Under the pieces are notes generated by a model that had not been told where the DNA came from, ran no database searches, and saw nothing but the letters and a program-made list of their open reading frames with translations. Shown here in pieces: positions 18,156 to 26,281 of a stretch of 64,000 nucleotides of DNA (its first letter is position 1; every line of letters starts with the position of its first letter). The translations under genes were made by a program, and so were the position numbers. The DNA comes from an uncultured Lachnospiraceae bacterium (GTDB taxonomy: Bacteria; Bacillota_A; Clostridia; Lachnospirales; Lachnospiraceae), in the NCBI GenBank assembly GCA_947564305.1, contig CANOBT010000008.1, positions 1 through 64,000 on the forward strand, written 5' to 3'.

Positions 18156-18509
18156 ATCAAACACTCCTTATGCAAACTGAATTTTTTGAATTATAGATAA
18201 TGCACATTTTTGCATCTTTTTTTGTGTGAAATTTGTTAAAAAATGCCGAAAAAACACACTTCTACACGATATATTTATTGCATAAATTTAAAAAAAATTC
18301 AAGTTAATCCAAAAAAGATGCAAAAAATACAAAAAATCCTCTCTATCTATACAATTTGCAAAAATCTATAATAAAAATGTTACAAAAACAAGTGCGAAAA
18401 ATAGAATGTTCTTGTTAAAAAATACATATATTTATATTGATATGAATTAACAAGGCCGCACTTGGGAACGTTATTTTTTACAAAGAGTTATCTGAAAAGG
18501 AGGAATGGT
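18156..18509. promoter_or_regulatory. AT-rich divergent regulatory gap (AraC/GH2)
   Basis: No gene is seen. GATGCAAAAA occurs at 18317-18326 and inverted (TTTTTGCATC) at 18207-18216, candidate AraC half-sites. A perfect TATAAT at 18367-18372 with a poor -35 (TATCTA, 17-base spacer) lies just downstream of the first site, as for an activator-dependent promoter. Further on, two nested perfect inverted repeats span the leader: CAAGTGCG (18389-18396) with CGCACTTG (18457-18464), and CTTGTTAA (18411-18418) with TTAACAAG (18447-18454). The GH2 ribosome site AAGGAGG is at 18497-18503. Confidence 0.55.
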
Positions 18510-20777
18510 ATGCGTAATGTAATTAATCTGAACCGGGATTGGAGATTTGTGCAGGAGGATGCAGGCCTGCCAAAAGAATTGCCTTCAGAATGGCTTCAGA
18601 TCAACCTGCCCCACACATGGAACGCGATAGACGGTCATGATGGGAACGGAAGCTATGATCGTGGAAAATACTGGTACGCCAAAAGTTTTCCAACACCAAA
18701 ACAGCCTTTAGCAGGTGGACGGTTGTATGTAGAAATCTTGGCGGCCGGACAGCAGGCAACCGTGTATGTGAATGGCAGTGAAGTCATTTACCATGAGGGC
18801 GGCTATTCTATTTTCCGGGCGGATATCACGGAATTGTGTAAAGAAGAAGGGGACAACCTTCTAGTGGTGGCTTGCAGCAATGAGAATAAGAGCAGTGTTT
18901 ATCCGCAGTCTGCGGACTTTACATTTTATGGCGGATTATATAGAGGCGTGAATCTGATTAGTGTACCGGAAGTTCATTTTGACCTGGAATATTATGGCGG
19001 GCCTGGACTGCAGGTGACGCCGAAGCCGTGTGAGAGCGGTGGAGCTACATTTGAGATGGAATCTTGGGTGTCAAACGGGGATGAAAACTTTACTGTTATG
19101 TATTCTATCAAAGATGCAGAAGGTAAAGAAGTTGCTTGTGCGGTACGCCCGACAGATGATACGAAGACAACGGTTTATGTACCGGAGGTTCACAAATGGG
19201 ATATTGACAGCCCCTATCTGTATACAGTAACTGCGACCTTGCAGCGGCGCAATGAAGCCTATGACGAGATATCAGCCCGTGTGGGTGTGAGAAGCTTCTC
19301 CTGTGATCCCAATAAGGGCTTCATTATCAACGGTGTGGAGACACCTCTGCGCGGGGTGAGCCGTCATCAGGATCAGCTTTACAAAGGCAATGCCTTAACA
19401 AGAGAAGAGCATTATGAGGACGCAAGGATTATCAAGGAATTGGGGGCGAACACCATTCGTCTTGCTCATTATCAGCATTCTCAGGATTTCTACGATGCGT
19501 GTGATGAGATGGGATTTGCAGTCTGGGCAGAGATTCCGTTTATCAGTGTGATGAATCCTGATCCGGATGCACATCAGAATTGTATCAGCCAGATGAAGGA
19601 ACTGATCATCCAGAATTATAACCACCCGTCGATTCTCTTCTGGGGAATCTCGAATGAGATTTTGATTGGCGGTATTTCGGACAAGCTGGTGGAAAATCAT
19701 AAAGAACTCAATGCACTCTGTAAGGAGATGGACCCGACCCGTCTTACTACTATCGCTCATGTAAGCATGACGCCTGTGGACAGTCCGGTGCATAATATTA
19801 CAGATATTGAGAGCTATAATCATTACTTTGGCTGGTATGGAGGCAAGATGGAAGACAACGGCCCATGGCTGGATCATTTCCATGAGGTTCATCCGGAAAT
19901 CTGTCTTGGGCTTTCTGAGTATGGATGTGAAGGTATCATTACTTATCATGGTCCGAATCCGGCATGTAAGGATTACAGTGAGGAATACCAGGCGCTCTAC
20001 CATGAGCATATGGCGAAGGTATTGGACGAACGTCCGTGGATGTGGTCCAGCCATGTGTGGAATATGTTCGACTTTGGCTGCGCGGCGCGTGACGAAGGCG
20101 GCGTGGCAGGAAGGAACAACAAGGGCCTGGTAACTATGGACAGGAAGACGAAGAAAGACAGCTATTATGTATATCAGGCATATTGGAGCAAGGAGCCGAT
20201 GGTACACTTGTGCGGCAGGCGGTATGCGCAGCGTGCGGGTGAGACTACAGAGATCCGTGTTTATTCCAATCAGCCGGCAGTGGCTCTATATCTGAACGGG
20301 AAATTGGTAGAAGAGAAGTCGGCGGACAAAGTGTTTGTATTCAACGTGGCTTTGGAAGACGGACAGAATATTGTGGTAGCTTGTGCAGGCGACAAGAAAG
20401 ACAGCATGACACTGGAGAAGGTAGAAAAGGAACCTTCCATCTATGTACTTCCTGAGGTCAACGAAAGAGCTGAGGGCGTTGCAAACTGGTTTAAGCTGGC
20501 TGGAGATTTGGATTTGAAAGCTCCGATGGAATTCCCGGAAGGAAAATACAGTATCAAGGATACGGCGGAAGAAATTGCAAAGTGTCCGGAGGCTATGGCG
20601 GTTGTGAGCGAAGCAATCAAGATTACGATGAATATGAAGGTGGTTCCAGGTGAAGGCATGTGGGATATGATGAAAGCAATGACCCTGGAGCAGGCAATGA
20701 AGATGGCAGGCTCTCTTGCACCGGAAGGATTTATAGAAAGCCTCAATGCCAAGCTGATTAAGTTTGATAAGGTATAA
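18510..20777 (+). CDS. GH2 glycoside hydrolase, likely beta-glucuronidase
   Basis: A 755-residue cytoplasmic GH2 enzyme: sugar-binding jelly-roll domain (NLNRDWRF, LPHTWNA), Ig-like domain, TIM barrel, then extra C-terminal domains. Candidate acid/base Glu383 (GISNEI) and nucleophile Glu470 (LSEYG). N536-x-K538-G (NNKGL) resembles the N-x-K motif that binds the glucuronate carboxylate, but some GH2 beta-galactosidases have a similar NDKG, so substrate rests mainly on the downstream glucuronate genes. The last 65 residues form a Met-rich helical module (KDTAEEIAKCPEAMAVV onward) absent from classical GH2 enzymes. The ATG at 18510 follows AAGGAGG. Confidence 0.85.
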   Translation: MRNVINLNRDWRFVQEDAGLPKELPSEWLQINLPHTWNAIDGHDGNGSYDRGKYWYAKSFPTPKQPLAGGRLYVEILAAGQQATVYVNGSEVIYHEGGYSIFRADITELCKEEGDNLLVVACSNENKSSVYPQSADFTFYGGLYRGVNLISVPEVHFDLEYYGGPGLQVTPKPCESGGATFEMESWVSNGDENFTVMYSIKDAEGKEVACAVRPTDDTKTTVYVPEVHKWDIDSPYLYTVTATLQRRNEAYDEISARVGVRSFSCDPNKGFIINGVETPLRGVSRHQDQLYKGNALTREEHYEDARIIKELGANTIRLAHYQHSQDFYDACDEMGFAVWAEIPFISVMNPDPDAHQNCISQMKELIIQNYNHPSILFWGISNEILIGGISDKLVENHKELNALCKEMDPTRLTTIAHVSMTPVDSPVHNITDIESYNHYFGWYGGKMEDNGPWLDHFHEVHPEICLGLSEYGCEGIITYHGPNPACKDYSEEYQALYHEHMAKVLDERPWMWSSHVWNMFDFGCAARDEGGVAGRNNKGLVTMDRKTKKDSYYVYQAYWSKEPMVHLCGRRYAQRAGETTEIRVYSNQPAVALYLNGKLVEEKSADKVFVFNVALEDGQNIVVACAGDKKDSMTLEKVEKEPSIYVLPEVNERAEGVANWFKLAGDLDLKAPMEFPEGKYSIKDTAEEIAKCPEAMAVVSEAIKITMNMKVVPGEGMWDMMKAMTLEQAMKMAGSLAPEGFIESLNAKLIKFDKV

Positions 20778-20801
20778 ATGCAGTAGAAAAGGAGAAAAAA
20801 T

Positions 20802-22193
20802 ATGGCGAATCAAAATAGTTCTGTCCCGGCATTCGGGATGAAAGATAAACTGGGATATATGTTCGGTGATTTTGGTAATGACTTTACCTTTATCCTGTCT
20901 TCCTCATTCATGTTGAAATTCTATACGGACGTTATGGGCGTTTCCGCAGGTGTGGTAGGTGTGCTGATGATGGCGGCCCGTTTCGTAGATGCGGTAACTG
21001 ACGTGACTATGGGGCAGATTGTAGACCGCTCCAAACCAACGAAAGATGGAAAATTCAAACCTTGGATCAAACGGATGTGCGGTCCGGTAGCCATTGCCTC
21101 GTTCCTGATCTATCAATCGGGATTTTCCAACATGTCAATGGGATTTAAGATTTTCTGGATGGTTATAACCTACATCCTGTGGGGGTCCATCTTCTATACA
21201 TCCATTAATATCCCTTACGGCTCCATGGCTTCCGCAGTATCAGCAGACCCGAAAGACCGTGCGGAACTGTCCACATGGCGTACTATTGGTGCGACTCTGG
21301 CCGGGCTTGTAATTGGTGTGGGAACCCCATTAGTTGCCTATGAAGTTGTAGACGGCAATACGGTTCTTTCCGGTTCCCGTATGACCATCATTGCAGGTGT
21401 ATTCAGTGTCTGCGCAATCATTTGTTATATGCTGTGCTTTAATCTGGTACGCGAGCGTGTCCCGGTAGAAGCGAACAACCAGAAACTGGAAGTTGGCAAA
21501 TTGTTAAAGAGCTTGGTTACTAACCGTGCACTGCTTGGTATCATTGCGGCAGCAATCCTTCTTCTGCTTGGTATGCTTGGCATGCAGGGAATGTCTGGAT
21601 ATGTATTCCCGAATTACTATGGATCAGCATCGGCTCAGTCTGCATCTGCTCTTGCAGGAAGTGTTGCAATGCTTGTAATCTGCGCTCCGTTTGCTTCTAA
21701 ACTTGCTGCAAAATTCGGCAAGAAAGAGCTTTCCATTGCTTCCTGTGCGTTTGGGGCTGCTGTTTATTTGGTATGTCTGATTGTGAAACCGCAGAATCCA
21801 TATGTGTATGTTGGGTTTTATACTCTGGCATACATTGGGCTTGGATTCTTTAATACCGTAATCTGGGCAATGATTACAGATGTCATTGATGATGCGGAGG
21901 TAAAGAATGGTGTCCGAGAAGACGGTACAATTTATTCCGTATATTCATTTGCGCGTAAACTGGGTCAGGCATTCTCATCAGGTATGATTGGTGCATTGCT
22001 GTCCATGATCGGATACACCCAGACAACTGCATTTGATCCGGAGGTTACAAGCGGTATTTTTAACCTGTCCTGTATCATTCCGGCAGTTGGACTGGCAGCG
22101 GTAGCGTTGGCATTGCTGTTTATTTATCCTTTGGATAAAAAACGGGTGGAAGCCAATGTTGCGGAACTGGCAAGACGCCGTGGAGAAAGATAA
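20802..22193 (+). CDS. GPH-family glycoside/hexuronide cation symporter
   Basis: A 463-residue, 12-segment transporter of the glycoside-pentoside-hexuronide group (MelB/GusB/UidB relatives). The N terminus KLGYMFGDFGNDFTFILSSS and FYTDVMG, the conserved loop GQIVDRSKPTKDGKFKPW and IPYGSM are typical. It lies 24 bases after the GH2 gene with an AAAAGGAG site and presumably imports the glucuronide that the GH2 enzyme hydrolyses, using Na+ or H+. Confidence 0.93.
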   Translation: MANQNSSVPAFGMKDKLGYMFGDFGNDFTFILSSSFMLKFYTDVMGVSAGVVGVLMMAARFVDAVTDVTMGQIVDRSKPTKDGKFKPWIKRMCGPVAIASFLIYQSGFSNMSMGFKIFWMVITYILWGSIFYTSINIPYGSMASAVSADPKDRAELSTWRTIGATLAGLVIGVGTPLVAYEVVDGNTVLSGSRMTIIAGVFSVCAIICYMLCFNLVRERVPVEANNQKLEVGKLLKSLVTNRALLGIIAAAILLLLGMLGMQGMSGYVFPNYYGSASAQSASALAGSVAMLVICAPFASKLAAKFGKKELSIASCAFGAAVYLVCLIVKPQNPYVYVGFYTLAYIGLGFFNTVIWAMITDVIDDAEVKNGVREDGTIYSVYSFARKLGQAFSSGMIGALLSMIGYTQTTAFDPEVTSGIFNLSCIIPAVGLAAVALALLFIYPLDKKRVEANVAELARRRGER

Positions 22194-22256
22194 GAATTAT
22201 GTGTGCTGACAGGCATATAGCATATCAGCCCGCTGATTTGATGATGTGATTATGGG

Positions 22257-22289
22257 ATTCCACCATGCCGATTTGGGGTATGGTGGAAT
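22257..22289 (+). promoter_or_regulatory. Thirteen-pair hairpin after the GPH gene
   Basis: ATTCCACCATGCC pairs with GGTATGGTGGAAT (one G.T pair) around a seven-base loop, followed by TGTTATAAA. The tail is only partly T-rich, so it could be a leaky terminator that lowers expression of the downstream HAD, GH3 and uxu genes, or a stability element. Confidence 0.6.
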
Positions 22290-22324
22290 TGTTATAAACA
22301 GGCTGTAAAAAGGGAGTGTATAAT

Positions 22325-23164
22325 TTGAGTAAATTATCAGAGTATAAGAAGAAAAAAGAATTTCTGGTATGTGTGGACAGCGATGGCTGTGCCATGGATA
22401 CTATGGACATCAAGCATATTCGCTGTTTTGGACCCTGCATGGTAGACGAATGGGGACTGGAACAATGGAAAGAGGAGATATTGAATCGGTGGAATGAGAT
22501 CAACCTGTATACTATGACGCGTGGAATTAACCGGTATAAAGGACTTTCAATTGCTTTGCAGGAAATCAATGAGAAGTATACGGCGATTGAGGATTTGGAT
22601 ACTCTTATCCAATGGGCAGAGAATAGTCCGGAGTTATCCAACGGGGCGCTGCAGCGTGCCATTGAGGAAAGGGACAGTATCAGTCTGAAAAAGGCATTGT
22701 CCTGGAGCAAGGCAGTGAATGAATCCATCAACAGTCTTCCGGAGGAAGAAAAGGTTCCCTTCGAGGGGGTCAAAGAAGCATTGGCTTTCGCACATGACAA
22801 AGTAGATGTAGCAATCGTCTCCAGTGCGAACCTGGATGCGGTGTTGGAAGAATGGGAGCGGTTCGGGCTTCTGGAGTATACGGATATCGTACTGGCTCAG
22901 GATGCCGGAAGCAAAGCCTTCTGTATCGGTGAATTGCTAAAAGCCGGTTATGAGAAGGAACATGTCCTTATGTGCGGCGATGCACCAGGGGATATGGATG
23001 CGGCGGAAAAAAACGGTGTGTTCTATTATCCGATCCTTGTGCGTCATGAAAAGGAATCCTGGAAAGAATTTCAGGATAAAGCAGTGGATAAGCTTCTGGA
23101 TGGGACCTATGGCGGTGACTATCAGCAGAAGAAAACAGAGGCTTTTCTGGATAATTTAAGGTAA
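22325..23164 (+). CDS. HAD-superfamily hydrolase
   Basis: A 279-residue haloacid dehalogenase-type phosphatase. Motif I is VDSDGCAMDTM, motif II VVSSAN-like (IVSSAN), motif III Lys follows in QDAGSKAFC, motif IV GDAPGDMDAA; a helical cap lies between motifs I and II. The start is a TTG at 22325 with AGGGAG at the right spacing; the GTG at 22316 overlaps the ribosome site. It lies within the uronide operon, so a sugar phosphate of that pathway is a possible substrate, but nothing in the sequence fixes it. Confidence 0.85.
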   Translation: MSKLSEYKKKKEFLVCVDSDGCAMDTMDIKHIRCFGPCMVDEWGLEQWKEEILNRWNEINLYTMTRGINRYKGLSIALQEINEKYTAIEDLDTLIQWAENSPELSNGALQRAIEERDSISLKKALSWSKAVNESINSLPEEEKVPFEGVKEALAFAHDKVDVAIVSSANLDAVLEEWERFGLLEYTDIVLAQDAGSKAFCIGELLKAGYEKEHVLMCGDAPGDMDAAEKNGVFYYPILVRHEKESWKEFQDKAVDKLLDGTYGGDYQQKKTEAFLDNLR

Positions 23165-23210
23165 TCAAACAGTAAAAAATACATTGTAAAAAAGAGAGGA
23201 GAGGTTTACT

Positions 23211-24986
23211 ATGGTAGATATGAAAGCGAATCCCTTTTATCTGTCAGATGAGGATTGCAAATGGGTGGAAGATACGATTGAGGGGATGACGCTGGATGAA
23301 AAAATCGGACAGTTATTCTTCAATATGGGCTCTAGCCGGGATGAAGAGTATTTGAAAATGACGGTGGACAAATACCATATCGGAGGAATCCGTTACAATC
23401 CGGCTACTGCGGACGAGGTCCATGAGCAGAACCGTATTTTGCAGGAGAACAGCAAGATTCCGCTGATTATTGCCTGCAATACGGAAAATGGCGGGGATGG
23501 TGCCTGTGTAGACGGTACGACAATCGGCAGCCAGACGAAAATCGGCGCTACACGGAATTCACAGTATGCATACAATCTGGGCTATATGTCCAATAAAGAA
23601 GCAGCAGCTATCGGCTGTAATCTCTCCTTTGCTCCGGTCAGTGATATCCTGTATAACTGGGAGAATCCGGTAATCGGACTGCGGACTTATGGAAATGAAG
23701 TGGACCGGGTTGCGGAAATGACCAAGGCTTATCTGGACGGCGCACATGCCAATCCAGGTTTTTGCTGTGCGGCGAAGCACTTCCCTGGTGACGGTCTGGA
23801 TTTCCGTGATCAGCACGTGGCAAACAGTGTAAATGATTTCAGTTGTGAAGAATGGGATGCGACTTTTGGAAAAGTCTACCAGAACCTGATCGACAACGGG
23901 TTGGAAGCAATCATGGCAGGACATATCATGCAGCCGGCTTATACACGTCATTTTAACCCGGATATCAAAGATGATGATATCATGCCTGCTACACTTTCAC
24001 CAGAGCTTATTAACGGACTGCTTCGTAAAAAGCTGGGATTCAATGGCATGGTGCTGACAGACGCTTCTCACATGGTAGGATTGACCTGCCGTATGAAACG
24101 TTGCGATTTGATGCCGGCGGCCATTGCTGCCGGAATTGATATGTTCCTCTTTTTCAACGATATGGATGAAGATTTTGAAGCTATGAAGCAGGGATATCTG
24201 GATGGAAGAATTACGGAGGAACGCTTGAGTGACGCGCTGCACCGTATCCTGGCTTTGAAGGCACACATGGGACTTCACAAAAAGGCAAAGACAGAGCTTG
24301 TACCGCCGCGTGAAGAGGTGCATCATATTGTAGGCTGTGAAGAGCACAAGGAAATGCAGAAAGAGATTTCCGAGAAAGCGATCACGCTGGTGAAGTATAA
24401 GGACAAAGATGTGCTTCCAATGACTCCGGAACGCTATAAGAGGATTATGATCGTGTATGTGAAAGGGCTGGAGGCTCCCGGGCTTGGTGCGCTGTTTGGA
24501 CAGAATAAAGTGTCGCCGGCGGAGAAACTGAAAGAAAAACTGCAGGCACAGGGCTTTGACGCATTTGTGTATGAGAGTCCGATTCAGAAGATCATGAAGC
24601 AGATGCAGGAGGGCGGTAAGCCGGATATTAACCTGTATTTTGCTGGGAAGAGTGCAATCAAAGACTTTGTAGAGAATCAGGATTTGATTATTACAATGGT
24701 AGATATAGCCGGAGGATTCCAGCCGGTAGCAAGGCCGGCCTTTGGCATGACAAAAGGGGGCGGAGAGATTCCGTGGTATGTATTTGAACTTCCGGTTATC
24801 GTTGTAGGTACGAAGCAGCCATTTGTTTTGGCGGATATTCCTCAGGCGCGGACATATATCAATACCTATGATGTACTGGATACGACGATGGATGCATTAG
24901 TGGAGAAGCTTATGAAAGGCGCGGATGCATTTGAAGGACAGGACCCGGTAGATTCTTACTGTGGTGTGTGGGATACACGGCTGTAG
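23211..24986 (+). CDS. GH3 family hydrolase (NagZ-like N-terminal domain)
   Basis: A 591-residue cytoplasmic GH3 enzyme. The barrel has GQLFFNM, the KHFPGDG motif followed by DQH, the Asp-x-His acid/base dyad of the beta-N-acetylhexosaminidase branch, and LTDASHM, where the Asp is the expected nucleophile. A second alpha/beta domain runs from about residue 380. NagZ enzymes are usually shorter and single-domain. Here it lies in a glucuronide operon, so a glycosaminoglycan-type or other host glycan disaccharide is a possible substrate; substrate not determined. AGAGGAGAGG precedes the ATG. Confidence 0.85.
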   Translation: MVDMKANPFYLSDEDCKWVEDTIEGMTLDEKIGQLFFNMGSSRDEEYLKMTVDKYHIGGIRYNPATADEVHEQNRILQENSKIPLIIACNTENGGDGACVDGTTIGSQTKIGATRNSQYAYNLGYMSNKEAAAIGCNLSFAPVSDILYNWENPVIGLRTYGNEVDRVAEMTKAYLDGAHANPGFCCAAKHFPGDGLDFRDQHVANSVNDFSCEEWDATFGKVYQNLIDNGLEAIMAGHIMQPAYTRHFNPDIKDDDIMPATLSPELINGLLRKKLGFNGMVLTDASHMVGLTCRMKRCDLMPAAIAAGIDMFLFFNDMDEDFEAMKQGYLDGRITEERLSDALHRILALKAHMGLHKKAKTELVPPREEVHHIVGCEEHKEMQKEISEKAITLVKYKDKDVLPMTPERYKRIMIVYVKGLEAPGLGALFGQNKVSPAEKLKEKLQAQGFDAFVYESPIQKIMKQMQEGGKPDINLYFAGKSAIKDFVENQDLIITMVDIAGGFQPVARPAFGMTKGGGEIPWYVFELPVIVVGTKQPFVLADIPQARTYINTYDVLDTTMDALVEKLMKGADAFEGQDPVDSYCGVWDTRL

Positions 24987-25106
24987 GAAAGTAAGAAAAT
25001 AATAGACGTCCCCCCGTGCCGAAGGGCAGGCAGCATGAGAATTGGACAACTGGTGCGGCAGGGATGGTTTCAGAAAAAGAGAACTAAAAAAGACAGGAGG
25101 TTTTTT

Positions 25107-26192
25107 ATGCAGATGCAGATGGGTTTTCGTTGGTATGGCGAAGGCAATGACAAGATTAAACTGTCAGACATTAAGCAGATTCCAGGTGTGACAAGTATTG
25201 TATGGGCGCTGCACGACAAGATGCCCGGTGAGATTTGGGAGGTGGAGGAGATTGCCGAGGTGCAGAAGCAGTTAGAGCCATATGGCTTTAATATGGATGT
25301 GGTAGAGTCCGTGAATGTCCATGATGACATTAAGATTGGTCTGCCTGCGCGGGACGGATATATTGAGAATTATATCCAGACAATCCGCAATTTGGCAAAG
25401 TTTGGCGTAAAGGTAATCTGCTATAACTTTATGCCGGTGTTTGACTGGACGCGTACGGATTTGTTCCATCCGGTAGGAGACGGATCCACAGCGCTGTTTT
25501 ATGAGACAAGCAAGATTCATGACGATCCGAAGGAGATGGCTGATTATATCCTGAATAATCTGCATGGCCTGACGTTCCCTGGCTGGGAGCCGGAGCGTAT
25601 GGCGAAGCTGGATGAACTGTTTGAGGCATACAAGCCGGTTACCAAAGAGAAACTTTGGGAAAATTTGAAATACTTTTTAGAAGCATTGATGCCGGTATGT
25701 CATGAGTGTGATATTAAGATGGCAATCCACATGGACGATCCGCCGTGGGATATCTTCGGTCTTCCAAGGCTTTTGGTGGATGCGGAGTCTGTGGATTATT
25801 TCCTGTCATTGGTAGACGATCCGTACAACTGTCTGACATTGTGTTCCGGCAGCCTGAATGCAAATCCAAAGAACAATGTTGCAGAAATCGTGCGAAAACA
25901 CTGCGACCGTATCGCATTTGCCCATATCCGTAATATTAAGCACTTCCCGAACGGAGACTTTTCGGAAGCAAGCCATCGGGATTGTGACGGTGAGACCGGG
26001 ATTCTGGATATTATTAAGGCATATCACGACTGTGGCTACACCGGATATATCCGTCCGGACCATGGAAGACATCTGTGGGATGAAGGCCCCGGAAATGTGC
26101 GTCCAGGATATGGACTGTACGACCGTGCCCTTGGAATCATGTATATGTGGGGCATATGGGATATGCTGGATAAATTGGACGGCCGGAAATAA
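25107..26192 (+). CDS. uxuA: Mannonate dehydratase
   Basis: Dehydrates D-mannonate to 2-keto-3-deoxy-D-gluconate, cytoplasmic, 361 residues, the normal length. Visible: MQMGFRWYGEGND at the N terminus, CYNFMPVFDWTRTDL, HMDDPPW metal-site region, HIRNIKH and YIRPDHGRH. The ATG at 25107 follows ACAGGAGG; the in-frame ATG at 25035 would add 24 unconserved basic residues and lacks a ribosome site. It is followed by uxuB and uxaC, giving glucuronate to KDG in reverse gene order. Confidence 0.96.
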   Translation: MQMQMGFRWYGEGNDKIKLSDIKQIPGVTSIVWALHDKMPGEIWEVEEIAEVQKQLEPYGFNMDVVESVNVHDDIKIGLPARDGYIENYIQTIRNLAKFGVKVICYNFMPVFDWTRTDLFHPVGDGSTALFYETSKIHDDPKEMADYILNNLHGLTFPGWEPERMAKLDELFEAYKPVTKEKLWENLKYFLEALMPVCHECDIKMAIHMDDPPWDIFGLPRLLVDAESVDYFLSLVDDPYNCLTLCSGSLNANPKNNVAEIVRKHCDRIAFAHIRNIKHFPNGDFSEASHRDCDGETGILDIIKAYHDCGYTGYIRPDHGRHLWDEGPGNVRPGYGLYDRALGIMYMWGIWDMLDKLDGRK

Positions 26193-26219
26193 TGCAGTAA
26201 AATACAGCGGGTATTGAAT

Positions 26220-26250
26220 TTGTGCCGTGCGCGTTTGCTGCACGGCGCAA
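26220..26250 (+). promoter_or_regulatory. GC-rich hairpin between uxuA and uxuB
   Basis: TTGTGCCGTGC pairs with GCACGGCGCAA (one T.G pair, eleven pairs) around a nine-base loop. No T-run follows, so it is probably a stability or processing element inside the operon, not a terminator. Confidence 0.55.
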
Positions 26251-26281
26251 GTGTTAATAAATAAATGGAAAGGATCAGATT

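Noticed and set aside
25035..25106. Longer N terminus of uxuA starting at 25035
   Set aside because: Adds 24 basic residues not expected in the family and lacks a ribosome site, while 25107 has GGAGG.
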